A stretch of DNA of 64,000 bases from Cacajao melanocephalus (GCA_963573385.1 CAUYLG010044539.1:1-64000), one strand, 5' to 3'; counted from the stretch's first letter, positions 33,872-50,290 are shown. A program made the numbers and translations. Notes: generated by a model from the sequence alone, not told the origin.

Positions 33872-34161
33872 TTTCTTTTTTCTTTTGAGACAGGGTCTTG
33901 CTCTGTGTTCCCAGCTGGAGTACAGTGGTGCAATCACGGCTCAGTGTAGCCTTGACTTCCCAGGCTCAGGCAGTCCTCCCACCTCAGCCTCCTGAGTAGC
34001 TAGGACTACAAGTACTGCCAAACCTAATTTTTTTTTCATCTGTGGAGTAAGGGTCTCACTATGTTGCTCAAGGCTAGCCTTGAACTACTGGGCTCAAGTG
34101 ATTCTCCTGCCTTGGCCTCCCAAAGCATTGGGATTACAGGCATGAACTATCATGCCCAGCT
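33872..34161 (-). repeat. Alu (AluJ-like)
   Basis: GAGACAGGGTCTTGCTCTGT through ATCATGCCCAGCTGG; GGTTGTT flanks both sides. Confidence 0.94.
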
Positions 34162-34345
34162 GGTTGTTAGTTTTCATTGCCATATAGTAATCCATTTTTA
34201 CATATACCGTAACTTATTCATTTAGATTGTTTCCAGTCTGGGGTTATTATGAATAATGCTGCCATTTTGGTGCATATATTAAGCATTTCTGGGAGGTACA
34301 TACCTAGGAGTCAAATTGCTGGGTTACAGGATATAGATGCTTAGC

Positions 34346-35299
34346 TAAGATCTGGAGATGACTATGGGATGACCACAGAATGGACCACCCCCAAGGGCAG
34401 CACTACCAATGAGGCCACTACTAAGGCTACTCAGTCCACTGACCCTTTATTCCTGCTGGCCAGCCACGACTGCCTCTTGACACCCAGGGAGTTGGACACT
34501 TGGTATACTAATGCCAAACTCTCACGTTTCCATGACCTTACTTGTCCGCACAAAACAGAAAAGAGGAAGAAGGAGAGAGAGTGGGGGTGGGAGCGGCAGG
34601 GGGAGAGAGGGAGAGACAGGTAGGGAAGAAGACAGGAGAGAGAGAGAAAGAAAGGAAACAGTAGAAAATGACCTCTATATTTTCACTCTCCAAATCTCAA
34701 GTACTTCTGAAAGGTAAAACTAATTTGGCATCTGGGACCCTCTGCATGGTAGGAAGCCAGCCTAGAAGGGAGTGGAACACAGACTGAGCTATCAGAGCCA
34801 CAGCGTCCGCCACAACATACCAAGTGCCTGGTCTATGTGCTGGGCAAGGCAGAGATCAGCTCTGTGAGCTTAGAGTCCAGTAAGACAGGCAAGGATTGAA
34901 CAAGTTAAAGTACCTGCTCCTCAGCCACCACAGAACTGCTATGTTCTTTGCCCAAACCAGTGTAATCACGTCTCCCTCTTGGTGCTGACGAGTAAGAGCC
35001 TAATTGCTGCTTTCCTTCTCTCAATTCTGCAGAAGGTTAGGGCATGCATTTTGCATATTTATTTTAGACTCGTCTTATTATTTCTCACTCTCACTTTCCC
35101 TGTGTTCCTATTTCCCGATTTACTTTTTATCATAATGCATCATGTATTTCTGCAAGGCATCTCCAATCTTCCTCCTTGAAAAAGGACAGACATAAATCAA
35201 TCATCTATCTGGGCCCCCAGCGTCTACCCATTTACTCAAGAGGAGTTAGCTCACTCAGCAGCTCCTACGATGTTTTGTTGGGTTCACAAATTTTAAACA
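34346..35299. other. Intergenic, convergent to EBPL
   Basis: Contains a GA-rich patch (34550-34665) and an L2/MIR-like piece (34800-34900, GTGCCTGGTCTATGTGCTGG). No gene seen. Confidence 0.45.
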
Positions 35300-35730
35300 G
35301 TTTAAATATAAAAACAGAATCTTTTAATTCATTTCTGGTTTCACAACGGTAACCAAAAAAGACTAGTGAGAGGATTAAAAGATGAGGCAAGAACACATCC
35401 TTTGGAATAAAAAATTAATGTAACACTACAGTATTCTAAGACAATCGGTTTTACTATTGCGGAACAATTAATGCCAGCCATAAAATGTATAATTAAGTGT
35501 GCTATGATTACAAGTTCAAATTTGTTCTCTTTTCCCTATATCACCATTTAATTGGACAACACCACCACAGTGAAAACGGGTCACCTTAAAACCAATTCGA
35601 AACAGGTTGTTCAGGAGCAAAAATACAAAAAGAAAGTATAGACTGGAACGTATTACATTTTGGCCAAACAAAAACATTTGATTCATTCTGGCTCAAAAAG
35701 TTAGAGCAGGGTGTTTATGGTTTTGAAAAT
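35300..35730 (-). other. EBPL: EBPL 3' UTR (inferred)
   Basis: Non-repetitive, AT-rich sequence directly after the EBPL stop codon, read on the - strand. An ATTAAA hexamer (+ strand TTTAAT at 35323-35328) is the best poly(A) signal within 500 bp, placing the transcript end near 35300. Other AT-rich hexamers exist nearby, so the end is approximate. Confidence 0.5.
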
Positions 35731-37079
<1,349 letters not shown>

Positions 37080-37443
37080 TCTCTGCACTCTGCCCACCGC
37101 ATACCCTCCACAATCTGCTTCTGAGAAGATTTCTTATTTATCTTGCAAGTCTGACTCCGAATTATGTAAGATAATTTACTTCATGTCAAGTGAGAAAGGA
37201 GTTTTCTTGAGTGATTTGGGGGGAAAAAGATGGACGTTGTTCGCCTTTTATTCTCAAAGTGTTGGCAGCAAATTATCCAAGAGCGTTAGCGCCGTTCTTG
37301 CCTCTACAGAGTCTAGGTTGTTACTAAAATAATATTTCTCCTATTTTTGATTCTGAAAAGTCTGAAATAATCCTAATAGCACCATCACCCTTATCTCATA
37401 TCAAATAATTTTCATTTCTATTCTGCTTTTTATTTTGGAGACA

Positions 37444-37723
37444 GGGTCTCACTATGTTACCCAGGTTGGAGTGCTAGTGGTATGATCATGGCTCACTGCA
37501 GCCTTGACCTCCCAGGCTCAAGTGATCCTCCCACTTCTGCCTCCTGAGTATCTGGGACTACAGGAACATGCCACCATGCCTAATTTTTAAATTTTTTATT
37601 CCTTCTAGAGACACGGTCTCACTGTGTTGCCTAAGCTGGTCTCAAACTCCTGGGATCAAGTGATCCTCCCGCCTCAGCCTCCCAAAGTGCTGGGATTACA
37701 GGCGTGAGCCACCGCTCCCAGCC
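37444..37723 (-). repeat. Alu with about 16-bp target-site duplication
   Basis: TCTATTCTGCTTTTTAT from 37427 and TCTATTCTACCTTTTAT from 37724. Confidence 0.96.
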
Positions 37724-37840
37724 TCTATTCTACCTTTTATCTAACAAATATATGTGGTCACAACCTGCTCCAAAGGTTACTTAAGTGTTGGGAGACCTAA
37801 TGTTTCCCCTCCTTCCAGCAGGACGGAAGAAGGGCACCTA

Positions 37841-38005
<165 letters not shown>

Positions 38006-38335
38006 TCAAATGGCAACCATTTTTATGACAGTCCATGGAAATGACCTTTTTTCCTCTAAGCTGGAGATAAGATGAATAATCGCCACTCTCTCTGCATTCT
38101 TCACGATGCCTTAGTGGAAGGCAGGAGAAACCCTGGGACCAAAATGTGTTTACTACCTGACACAAGCACTAAGACCAGCAGCAGGTTACATGTGTCCAAT
38201 CATTCAGTTTCCAACGTGCCTTCACATATGTAGCCTACTCAGGCCCACCCTCTTCAGCGTTTAAGTAGCAGAATTTTAACAGAAGTCGGTATGGTCAGAT
38301 TTTGCAAAGAAAATCTCCAGTAATGATCTTGGTAA

Positions 38336-38887
<552 letters not shown>

Positions 38888-38940
38888 TCAGCTGTGTTGC
38901 TTGGGGAGCCAGAGTGCTATCAGAGATCCTTCCAGAGCCA

Positions 38941-39054
38941 TTATCAGAATGGTTTCTTCTAGGGAGCACTATGACTCACTCTCAGAATGTGTTCTTCTAG
39001 GGAGAACCATGACTCATTATCAGAATGGTTTCTTCTAGGGAGCACCACAATTCA
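38941..39054 (+). repeat. Minisatellite, three 38-bp units
   Basis: Units 38941-38978, 38979-39016 and 39017-39054, each containing ATCAGAAT/CTCAGAAT followed by TTCTTCTAGGGAG. Units 1 and 3 are closest. Confidence 0.97.
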
Positions 39055-39695
39055 GAAAGTCTTTTTAGGGCTGGAATGACGGCCAGGCACTGTGGAGGCC
39101 ATTAAAAATCATTTAACTACTTTTTTTAATTTGTAAAAGTAATACATGCTGCTCAAATAATTACAATAAATATTGTAAGATCTCAAATAATTACAGTGAA
39201 AAAATGGAAGTCCTCACCTCTTCTCCCCTTTAATATTGTCTTGGATTATTCAGAAAAGGTGTGATGGCCGCAGGGGAGCCCCACAACCTGCTAGTGAGCA
39301 GCACAGAGCTCTTGTTTCATCAAAGCCGGAGGAAAGATCCCTTGGGGCCAGGGACAAAGGTTTCTAACGAAAGGCTGTCCTGAGAGAAAGGACAGTAAGA
39401 GGATTATTTAAAGGGATAACACACAAGGCACGTGCTGAGGGGATGTTCTGTGAGAGGCCACTGAGAGTCATCAGCCTGTCCTTAGCTGACTGTCTGCAGT
39501 CTCCTGTGCCTTTCAGTAGCTGTACTAACTGGAAAACAATGTCATAGTGAAAGGAAAGGTTTCTCCCCTAAATTTAAATACACATACAATAGGTGAAATG
39601 TACCAGTTAGTACATCTAAAACCTAATAAAATATCACTTAAGTAAAATGTCAGTTCTTTAGGCACAAAAAGATTAGTGGGTGTTAAGATATTGAC
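39055..39695. other. Unique AT-rich sequence
   Basis: CAAATAATTACA is repeated at about 39154 and 39185; nothing else recognised. Confidence 0.4.
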
Positions 39696-39699
39696 CAAG

Positions 39700-40159
<460 letters not shown>

Positions 40160-40290
40160 TAATTTTTGTATTTTTAGTAGAGATAGGGTTTCACCATGTT
40201 AGCTAGGCTGGTCTTGAACTCCTGACCTCAAGTGATCCATCCACCTCCCAAAATGCTGGGATTACAGGCATGAGCCACCGTGCCCAGCCT
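40160..40290 (-). repeat. Alu A, head half
   Basis: TAATTTTTGTATTTTTAGTA through GAGCCACCGTGCCCAGCC. Confidence 0.93.
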
Positions 40291-40319
40291 TCAACAAGTC
40301 TTTTTTTTTTTTTTTATTT

Positions 40320-40520
40320 TTTTTAAGCATTTGGAAGGCACTGTGCCAGGCTCTGAGAATGCAGCTGCAAGTAGGACCACGTCGACCCTTAGTGGCCCGC
40401 ATTCTAGTGAGGCTGAAAAGCAGACAGTAAGCGGTGGTTAGAGAATATGAAGACAGGGAAGAAGTGACACTGAAGCCAGACTAGGAACTACAGGGAAGAC
40501 TTCCCAGAGGAGGTGTTTTG
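40320..40520 (+). repeat. L2/MIR-type remnant
   Basis: GGCACTGTGCCAGGCTCTGA, then AGTAAGCGGTGG and GGGAAGACTTCCCAGAGGAG. Confidence 0.5.
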
Positions 40521-41300
<780 letters not shown>

Positions 41301-41319
41301 AGACATAATACTGAATCCT

Positions 41320-41850
41320 AATTTCAGGCCTTATACCACAAGAGGAACTTCCAATCTGGGTGGAAGATAAGGTTGTTTGAGGGAGAAGCATGTGCAGAGG
41401 TCTGTAGCTGAGAGAACATAGCGTGTCTGAACCTCCAGACAGTTTAGCACTGATGACAGTGTGGGAAGGTTAATGCCCGAGAGGAAGGTAGGGGATGGTT
41501 AGTTAAAGGGCCCTGGAATCCACCCGTCCCAGCGCATCAAGCCTCTGGCATCTCCTCTACTGCTACACTTTTACCATTTGTTTGCTTCTTAAACACCGAA
41601 ACAATAAAAGGGCAAACAGGAGCATTAAAAAGCCTGATGATGTGATCATTTCCATGATTCTGTGACTGATAACTGGGCTTCGGCACGGTTTACAGGGAAA
41701 AGATGCAAACTAAGGGTTAGGCTAGACTTGCTCTACCAGAGCCACTGCTGTGTCCTCGACTAGGGCATAGAGATTAAGAGACGCTGAGTCTTCATGAAGT
41801 TTATGGCCAGCCCCGCATCCCGGTGAAGCCAAGGACAGAACACAGGTCAT
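41320..41850. other. Unique intronic sequence
   Basis: No feature recognised. Confidence 0.4.
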
Positions 41851-41854
41851 CTTC

Positions 41855-41950
41855 AGGAGGTCCTGTCCTAGACCCGCAGAATCAGAATCTGCATTTGAGT
41901 AAGATTCCCAGGGATTCTGTGCACTTTGGAGTCTGGGATGCACTACTTGC
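41855..41950 (+). repeat. MER5-like hAT DNA transposon fragment
   Basis: CGCAGAATCAGAATCTGCAT, then AGTAAGATTCCCAGGGATTC and GTGCACTTTGGAGTCTGGGA. Confidence 0.7.
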
Positions 41951-42016
41951 TTTACATTATCTACTGGAGTTTTACTTTCATGAAAATAAAGGACACTTTC
42001 ATTAAATGAGTTTTTA

Positions 42017-42146
42017 CTGTATTTTGATTTTAGAGATTGGGTCTCACTGCATTGCCCTGGCTAAACTCAAACTCCTGAGTTCAAGCAATCCTCCTGCCTC
42101 AGCCTCCAAGGAGGTGGGACTCCAGGCTCACGCCGCTGCACCCAGC
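42017..42146 (-). repeat. Alu fragment
   Basis: TTTTAGAGATTGGGTCTCAC through CGCCGCTGCACCCAGCTA. Confidence 0.88.
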
Positions 42147-42984
42147 TAGTTTTCACTTCTTTAAGGTGCATAATGTAAATGTGAAGATGATGGAGAAAGA
42201 CTGTGTTAGACAATCGCATTTCATGGGATTGGGCCAAATCTGGGCTGTTTGCTTTCTCTCATGCAGGCAGGGCAACCAGGGGAGGAGGTGTCAGCAGAGT
42301 ATCTGGCAAAGGGGAGAAGAGGACACTCAGCAGGGAGGAGCCATGACTCAGGCTGGGGTCCTTCAGCCTCTGGGCTTCACTAGCAATCCCCAAGCAGAGT
42401 TTAATGCAGCCGCTCTAAAGTGCATAGCTGCATTCAGCTGAGCTCCTGGATCTGAAGTAGCTCAACTCTGATCAACGGGGCTCAGACTCCTTGGCTAGGA
42501 CTTGAAGTATCAAAGATGACACACTTTCCTTTGAGAAGTACTAATGAGCCTACTCAATTCTCTAGACGTTTCCTAATGCTAGTGGTAAATAGGAGTACCC
42601 ACACAGATCCTAGGTGGAGATGATTTCAGAGTCACGAAAGAAATGAGATAAATGATGCAAAAGTTTCAGAAGCAAAACCCGAAAGCAGTTATCCTGAGCA
42701 AGGCAGTTTTATAAAGTGGTAAAGGTACTTGTTGGTATTGACACGGTACATGGTAGGACATCAATGCTAATCGATTGAATATTGGTTGATTGACAATGAG
42801 CATGAAGACTTCTGAAAATGATCTACAAGACCACAAATATATATGTATAACAAAAAGAAACTTGATATTAAAAGTATGGAAAAAGCACCCAGTTTAAATG
42901 CCACAAACTCTTCTATTTGCACTCATTACAAACATTTTTTATACATTTCTTTTAACAAAACTGGACAGAGAATGATATGTATTG
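42147..42984. other. Unique intronic sequence
   Basis: No feature recognised. Confidence 0.4.
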
Positions 42985-43189
42985 TTTCTTAGAGATGGAG
43001 TCTTGCTGTGTTGCCCAGGCTGGAGTGCAGTGGTGCAACTGTGGCTCAATGCAGCCTTGAACTCCTGGGCTCAAAAGGATCCCCCGCCTCAGCCTCCTGA
43101 GTAGCTGGAACTACAGGTGTGCACCACCACACTGGGCTCATTAAAAAAAAAAATTTTTAGAGATAGGGTCTTGATATGTTGCCCAGACT
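42985..43189 (-). repeat. Alu, head truncated
   Basis: TTAGAGATGGAGTCTTGCTG through GATATGTTGCCCAGACTCAA. Confidence 0.9.
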
Positions 43190-43478
43190 CAAGTATTTTT
43201 TAACATACAGCTTTACTGAGATGTAATTCACATGCCACACAATCCACTTATTTAAATAATTGGTTTTAGTACAATCACAGGTTTGAATCATCATAATCTA
43301 ATTTTAGAACATTTCATTACCCCTAAAAAGAAATCCATGCCCATTAACAGTCACTCCTCCTTTCCCCCCAACACCCCCACCCCTACCCTCATTCCCAGGC
43401 AACCAGTAAGCTACAAATTCTCTACAGATTCAAGATTCTGGACATTTCATATAAATGACATCATACAATATGTGATAG
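43190..43478 (-). repeat. L1M fragment
   Basis: TACAGCTTTACTGAGATGTA, ACCCCTAAAAAGAAATCCAT and GACATTTCATATAAATGACA. It ends about 70 bp from EBPL exon 2. Confidence 0.85.
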
Positions 43479-43549
43479 AGGCGTTTGACAGTCACACTTG
43501 CAATAAACCTCCTCCAACATTTCAAATGCAAATGTTTTTAATTACTTAC

Positions 43550-43619
43550 ATAAAGAAGCTATCAAGCCATCGGAATTTGCAACGTTTCCTACTAAAGACA
43601 AGTAGACAAAAGGGCCTTC
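43550..43619 (-). CDS. EBPL: EBPL exon 2
   Basis: A 70-bp exon encoding residues 58-80 and the first base of Trp81 (EGPFVYLSLVGNVANSDGLI and onward). The acceptor reads TTTCTCTCTAG|GAAGG and the donor TTTAT|GTAAGT, both strong. Glu58, its first codon, corresponds to Glu80 of EBP in the EXPERA fold. The exon is phase 0 at its 5' side, so exon 1 should end on a complete codon (about residue 57). The 70-bp length means skipping it would shift the frame. It is identical to human EBPL as remembered. Confidence 0.93.
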
Positions 43620-43629
43620 CTAGAGAGAA

Positions 43630-44876
43630 AAAACAAAAACAGGCTCTAATACAGCATCACAACCACAGGATGGCACCGCAGGCACACGGCATTGCCTGGC
43701 TGCATCCCCCCCCACCCCTCTCCAGGGCTCACATCCTGGCCAGAACCTGCAAACATCCACACAACCTTGTGGGATGCGATCCCAGGGCCTGGTTACCCGG
43801 ACCTTGGAAATAGGAATGTCTCACCCTAACATACAATAAACGTTGCTTTTCAGTGATAGCATGTTCCTGTGTGGAAAAAGTGAAATTTTTGCACATGAAA
43901 AGAGTTTAACTATTGTATTAGAGTAAGCTCTAGATTATTCCATGGATCTTAAGTCTTTGAGAAGAACCTCACAAAAGTTCACTTTTTTTTTTACCTCAAA
44001 AAAATCTAAGATCTCAAAGAGAAAGGCAATCAAAAGTTTATACCAGCACTGAGCAATCCTCCCCTCCTCTCCTGTATAAAGGCAAGTTTAGGAAAATTTA
44101 AAACAGTTACAGGCTACATTTAACATAAAGGTAATAAAATATCTGCATTTACATTTAGTATTTTCTCATCACTGAAATGCTTCTTTGCCTAAGATTTCTG
44201 AAACTAAACAGCAAGAAGCCAACAGGATATCTGATTGTCATGTTGTTCCTTTGAACAAATTTTGCTGCTGATCAATGACACTTTTTTTTCTCATTCCTTT
44301 TAAACAAAGCAATCATTTATATGACATTAAAACTGGGTCCTGCCTCCCCAGAGGTTACCACTTTCAATCACAGGTCTCTAGAGTTCCTGTGGTGATCTCG
44401 TAATATACTTCCACTATTTCCTTCGACTGCTAGCCCGAAAAGCTATTGTTTCATTGGTACTACTTCCCCTCCAGTTTCCAGTCCTTCAAGTTTCTGTTAT
44501 ATTATTCTATTACTTACCCAAATTTGTAACTTAAGTAAAAAACTGAAAACCTCAGCTCACTCACTCATCAATGTTGTGCAGTCTCTGGGCTTCTTAACCA
44601 CATGAGAACATGACAGCCTCTGCCAGGCTCCCCATACCCTGTTTCCAACTCTCGGTTTCTGTCCAGTTTGCCTGTGCATTGTTGAGACTGATTACATGTC
44701 CTTTCTTGTTCTGTAAACATATTTGTTTTCCCTGTTTTATCTGTAACTGGATTCTAAAAGCTGAAAAGCCAGTTAACAGCACTTATACTGTTGTGATTAT
44801 GGAAAGAGCATTCCCTGTAATGGACCACAATTTCTTTCCTTAGGGATCCTGTATCATTTAAGGATAATGCTGCAAG
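43630..44876. other. Unique intronic sequence
   Basis: Mostly unrecognised; possible very old repeat at 44320-44400. Confidence 0.4.
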
Positions 44877-44880
44877 TGAA

Positions 44881-44883
44881 ATA

Positions 44884-44907
<24 letters not shown>
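44881..44907. repeat. (AT)n microsatellite at an Alu tail
   Basis: About 13 AT units directly before the T-run of a reverse Alu. Confidence 0.97.
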
Positions 44908-44921
<14 letters not shown>

Positions 44922-45198
44922 GAGACAGAGTCTCTGAGGCCCAGGCTGAAGTGCAGTGGCATGATCTTGGCTCACTGCAACCTCCATCTCCTGAGTTCAA
45001 GTGATTCTCCTGCCTCAGCCTCTTAAGTAGCAGAGATTACAGGCACCCACAGCCATGCCTGGCTAATTTTTGTGTTTTTAGTAGAGATGGAGTTTCCTAT
45101 GTTGGCCAGGCTAGTCTCAAACTCCTCACCTCAGGTTATCTGCCTGCCTCAGTCTCCCAAAGTGCTGGGATTACAGGTGTGAGCCACCTCGCCCAGCT
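44908..45198 (-). repeat. Alu
   Basis: TGAAATAT at 44877-44884 and 45199-45206 is the target duplication, enclosing the (AT)n. Confidence 0.95.
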
Positions 45199-45478
45199 TG
45201 AAATATCCTTTCTTCATTAATTTCTCACAATCATGCTACATTTTAGTTTGCTTCATATTTGGGCCATGACTTCATGTTTATCCTACAGTTTATAATTTTT
45301 TTTTTTTCTGATCGAGAAGAGACCTGACTTTCTCCCCAGCTCATGAAGTCTTCCAGCTTTCTACTGATTTTAATCTCTGCTAAACAGAGGCTTTGAGGTT
45401 GGTTTATTTTATCTTGTGACACTCTTTGCAAGTTACTTAATTGGTAAATGTGGTCTGAGTATATGTAAAAGTCATATT

Positions 45479-45783
45479 CTTTTTTTTTTTTTTTTGAGAC
45501 AGAGTCTCGCTCTGTCGCCCAGGCTGGAGTGCAATTGCACGTCTTGGACTTGGCTCACTGCAACCTCCACCTTCTGGGTTCAAGTGATTCCCGTGCCTCA
45601 GCCTCTCAAGTAGCTGGGACTACAGGCCTGTGCCACCACACTCAGCTAATTTTTGATATTTTTAGTAGAGATGGGGTTTCGTCATGATAACCATGCTGGT
45701 CTCAAACTCCTGGCCTCAAGTGATCCGCCCGCCTCGGCCTCCCAAAGTGCTGGAATTACAAGCATGGGTCACTGTGCCAGGCC
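45479..45783 (-). repeat. Alu
   Basis: T-run, GAGACAGAGTCTCGCTCTGT to CACTGTGCCAGGCC. Confidence 0.96.
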
Positions 45784-46660
45784 CCCAAAATTATATCCTT
45801 TAAAGGACATTAAAAAACTCATGAGATAAATAGCTGTGTTTTTAAACAAATAAGTACTCCCCAGTCCACTTACTTTGCAATATTTTATTTTTATTAAGCA
45901 ATTTTTTATTTTTAGCAGAGCCACTGGGTGAAATTCACACCACTTCCTTGCTTTGGCATGAGAACTTTCTAGACAAAACAAATCCACTGGCCTGGCCAGT
46001 GGGGCAGTGGGGCTGGGCTGAATTTGACCCTCTCTAGGCCTCAGGTCATCTATCTGTAAGATGGACTTCCTTCCTATAGATTGTGAATCTCACCCTAAAA
46101 CTAAATGCAACCTCCACTAGCGACCTATTCCACCGGACCCATTAGCAAGATGTGGAGTCTGACACTAGATTGCTGACCTTTCCCCAGAAGCAACTCTGGG
46201 TAACAGCAAGATGGGGAACTGGAAATCAGTAAAATGCAGGGACCTATGAGTCTATAACAAATCTGTTTCCTTTTATATCTACCTGTTAAAGCTCTACTCA
46301 TTTTTCAAATCCCAGCTCCAACCCTCTTCTTCGATCTCCTAGTGAGGATTAATGTGTCACTCTCCTGAAACTCCCATGTGACTAAGTTTGTTTCTGTAAC
46401 CAGCAGCTATCTGCTCGCTATGGGCCCCCAGTTCCCATTGGATCACACATCATTGGGCTCTGGAATACTGTCATCTCTATCTTAGAATCCCCAATAAACA
46501 TGACATTTGTGTTCACTGTTTGCTAATCTTGAATTAAGTTCACACAACAAATTACTTATAAAGAAAGATGCCCTGAGGCGGCTTTTAGAATGCCCTATCT
46601 ATTTCTTACTGTATTAATGTCCTAAATGTAAAGACAGTATAATACATATCAAGTGTAATG
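45784..46660. other. Intronic sequence with MIR/L2-like traces
   Basis: MIR-like at 46035-46070 (TCTGTAAGATGGACTTCC) and L2-like at 46285-46500 (CTCATTTTTCAAATCCCAGC); both weak. Confidence 0.4.
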
Positions 46661-46669
46661 AATATTCAT

Positions 46670-46870
46670 GCCTTCAGACGCTGATCAGATGTCACCTCCA
46701 CCAGGAAGCAAGATTTTACTGATTCTCCTGCTGGAAGGTCGGTGCCCACCTAAACAGAAACCTGCTCACTTGTCTCTTCCCAAAACTGCCAGTTCCCTGA
46801 GGGCCAATTCTTTTATCTCTGTATTCCAAATGGCTGATACATAGTACATGCTAATAAGTGTTTCCTAAAA
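46670..46870 (+). repeat. L2 LINE 3' fragment
   Basis: CAGATGTCACCTCCACCAGG, CTGAGGGCCAATTCTTTTAT and GTACATGCTAATAAGTGTTT. Confidence 0.72.
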
Positions 46871-47096
46871 AAATAAGAAATAAAAGGGAGAATAGAAAAC
46901 AAGAGAGTTAAAAAAAACAAACAAATGATCAGATTAGAAAATGGGCAAAAGAAATGAATAGACATCTCACCGGAAAGTATGTAAAGATGGCAAATAAACA
47001 CATGAAAAGATGTTCAACCTCATTAGCCACCAACGCAACACATCTTCAAACCACAGTGAGGTATCACTGCATAAACTACCAGAATGACTAAAATAA

Positions 47097-47400
<304 letters not shown>

Positions 47401-47698
47401 CTAAAATAAAAAATAGTGGCAACATCAAATGTTGGTGAAAATGTGGAAAAACTGAAACACACATTTCTGAAGGGATAGAAGCAGTAGAGCCACTCAAAAA
47501 AACTAGAGTTTGGCAGTTTCTTCTAAAACTAAATATGCAATGACTGTATAACCCAGCAATTCCATAGCTGAGTATTTCTCCCAGAAAAATAAAAACTTAC
47601 GCTTATAAAAAACAAGTACACAAATGTTCACAGCACCTTTATTTAATGTGCTTCAAAAGCCAATCCCAAAAGATTACATAGTCTGTGGTTACATTTAT

Positions 47699-48001
47699 TT
47701 TTATTTATGTATTTATTTTCTGTGACACAGTTTCGCTCTGTTGCCCAGATGGACTGCAGTGGCTTGATCTCGGCTCACTGCAACCTCCGCCTGCCATGCT
47801 CAGGGATTCTCATGCCTCAGCCTCCCGAGTAGCTGGGATTACAGGCATGCACCACCATGCCCACCTAATTTTTAAATTTTTAGCAGAGACAGGGTTTCAC
47901 CATGTTGGCCAGGCTGGTCTCAAACTCCTGACCTCAACTGATCCACCCACCTCAGTCTCCCAAAGTGCCGGAATTACAGGTGTGAGCCACCGTGCCCAAC
48001 C
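47699..48001 (-). repeat. Alu with 16-bp target-site duplication
   Basis: CTGTGGTTACATTTAT at 47683-47698 and 48002-48017. Confidence 0.98.
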
Positions 48002-48147
48002 CTGTGGTTACATTTATATAACATTTTTTCTGAAACGAAAGGTTTTAGAAATGGAGGACGTATTAGTGGTTGCCAGGGATTAGGGGATGGAGGTGGGGGG
48101 TGCGGGGATGTGTAGTTATAAAAGGAAAACACTAGGGATCCTTATAG

Positions 48148-48636
<489 letters not shown>

Positions 48637-48770
48637 GCAAATAATTTTTTAAAAACCACCAAAATCTTACCATTGTGAGAACCTGGGAAAAGTATACAAG
48701 GGACATCCATATTATTTCTTACAACTGTATATGAATCTACAATTATCTCAAAATAAAAAATTAAAGAAAC

Positions 48771-49100
48771 AGACAGAGAAAGACATGGGAGAAAGAGTAC
48801 CATGACTAAGTGAATAATGGCCTTTTTTGGGGGGCAACTGTCAGGATTAAAAAAAAAAATTTAGAATAGGCCAGGCCCTGGCCTCAGAGAGCTTATTGTC
48901 TAGTTGGATAACAATGACTTCCAATTCAATAAAGGTTGGAGGAAGCTGAGGGGGCCGTAGTTGGGACAGTGAGGAAAGATTCCAGAGGGAGGCAGGCCTA
49001 GAGCTGGGCCTGGGTGAGCAGGATGAGAGGTGGGAGGAAGAGAGGGACGGAGCCCAGAGGATGGTGTGAGGCCCATGGGTCCAGCTTTTGCCTTGCTCAG
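48771..49100. other. Intronic sequence with L2-like piece
   Basis: GGCCCTGGCCTCAGAGAGCT followed by GATTCCAGAGGGAGGCAGGC suggests an old L2; otherwise unique. Confidence 0.4.
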
Positions 49101-49109
49101 CCCGTGGCA

Positions 49110-50290
49110 CAGACAGTGGTGCTCAGGGGTACTATGCACATTTAACAACGTGGGTAACCATTGCCACCATCCATTTCCAGAACTCATCCTCTTCCAAAAC
49201 TAACGTGCCCATTAAACACTAATTCTCCATTTCTTCCCTCTCTCAGCCCAACATCCAGCACTCTAGTTTGTGTATCTATGAATCTGACTATTTCAGATAC
49301 CTCATATAAGTAGAATAAGACCAGTCATGCTCAGCCTCACAACAGAGATAGGCTCTGAGAAATGCATCATTAGGCAGTTTTGTCATTATGCAGACATCAC
49401 AGAGTGTATTCACATAAACCTAGGTTGTGTAGCTTACCTCACATGTAGGCTATATGGATAGCCTTTTGCTCCTGGGTCACAAACCTGTACAGCATTATTG
49501 TACTGAATACTGCAGGAAATTACAACACAATGGTAAGTATTTGTGCACCTAAACATAGAAAACGTAATGCATTATGATAGCTATGACATCTCTAGGCAAT
49601 GGGAATTTTTCAGCTCCAACATAATCTTATGGAACAAGTGCAGTATATTCAGTCCATTATTGACTGAAACGTCCTTATGCAGTAATGACTGTATTTGTCC
49701 TTTCACGTCTGGCTTATTTCACTTAGCATGGCGTCTTCTAGGTTCATCCACGTCGTAGCATGTGTCAGAATTTTGTTCCTTTTTAAGGCTAAATAATATT
49801 CCACTGTATGTAGGCACTGCATTTTTCTTATTCATTTGCCAACGGACATTTAGGTTGTTTCCATTTTGGGGTTATAGTGACTCAAAAGTCTGCTACTATG
49901 AACACTGGTTTGTAAGTATCTGTTTGAGTGCCTGGTTGCAATTCCTTTGGGTGTATACGTAGAGGTGGAATTGCTGGATCACAAGGTAAATGTTTAGCTT
50001 TCTGAGGAGCTCCCACACTGCTTTCTACGGCGCTGACACCATTTTCCATTCCCACCAACAGCGCACCAAGGCTCCAATTTCTCCACATTCTTGGCCAAGA
50101 CTTGTTATTTTCCTTTGTTGTTGTTGTTAATAGCAGTCACCCTAATGGGTGTGAAGGAGTATCTCACTGTGGTTTTGATTTGCATTTCCCCAATGACTAG
50201 TGATGTTGAACATATTTTCATGTACATATCGGCCTCTTTGGAGGAATTTCTGTTCAAATCCTTTGCCTACCTTTGAGGTTTTTTCCTTTA
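49110..50290 (-). repeat. L1M 3' region, interrupted by a DNA transposon
   Basis: TTTCAGATACCTCATATAAG before 49321 continues at 49692 with CTTTCACGTCTGGCTTATTT, ATTCCTTTGGGTGTATACGT, CATTCCCACCAACAGCGCAC and TTTGATTTGCATTTCCCCAA. Confidence 0.9.
49322..49691 (-). mobile_element. DNA transposon (Tigger3/MER7-like), second copy
   Basis: CAGTCATGCTCAGCC at the left and TAATGACTG then TA at the right. Shares GAGAAATGCATCATTAGGCA and CAATGGTAAGTATTTGTG with the copy at 4962-5655. Because it interrupts the L1M, it is the younger of the two. Confidence 0.75.

Larger units (their letters stand above)
33480..34345 (-). repeat. L1M remnant, split by two Alu-derived inserts
   Basis: CATGAATAGAATCACAGAAT, TTTCATTGCCATATAGTAAT, GGGGTTATTATGAATAATGC and GTCAAATTGCTGGGTTACAG are the reverse of an old L1 3' region. 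Confidence 0.8.

Noticed and set aside
43283..43813. 176-codon open frame on the + strand
   Set aside because: Runs through an L1M fragment and antisense to EBPL exon 2; no coding signature.
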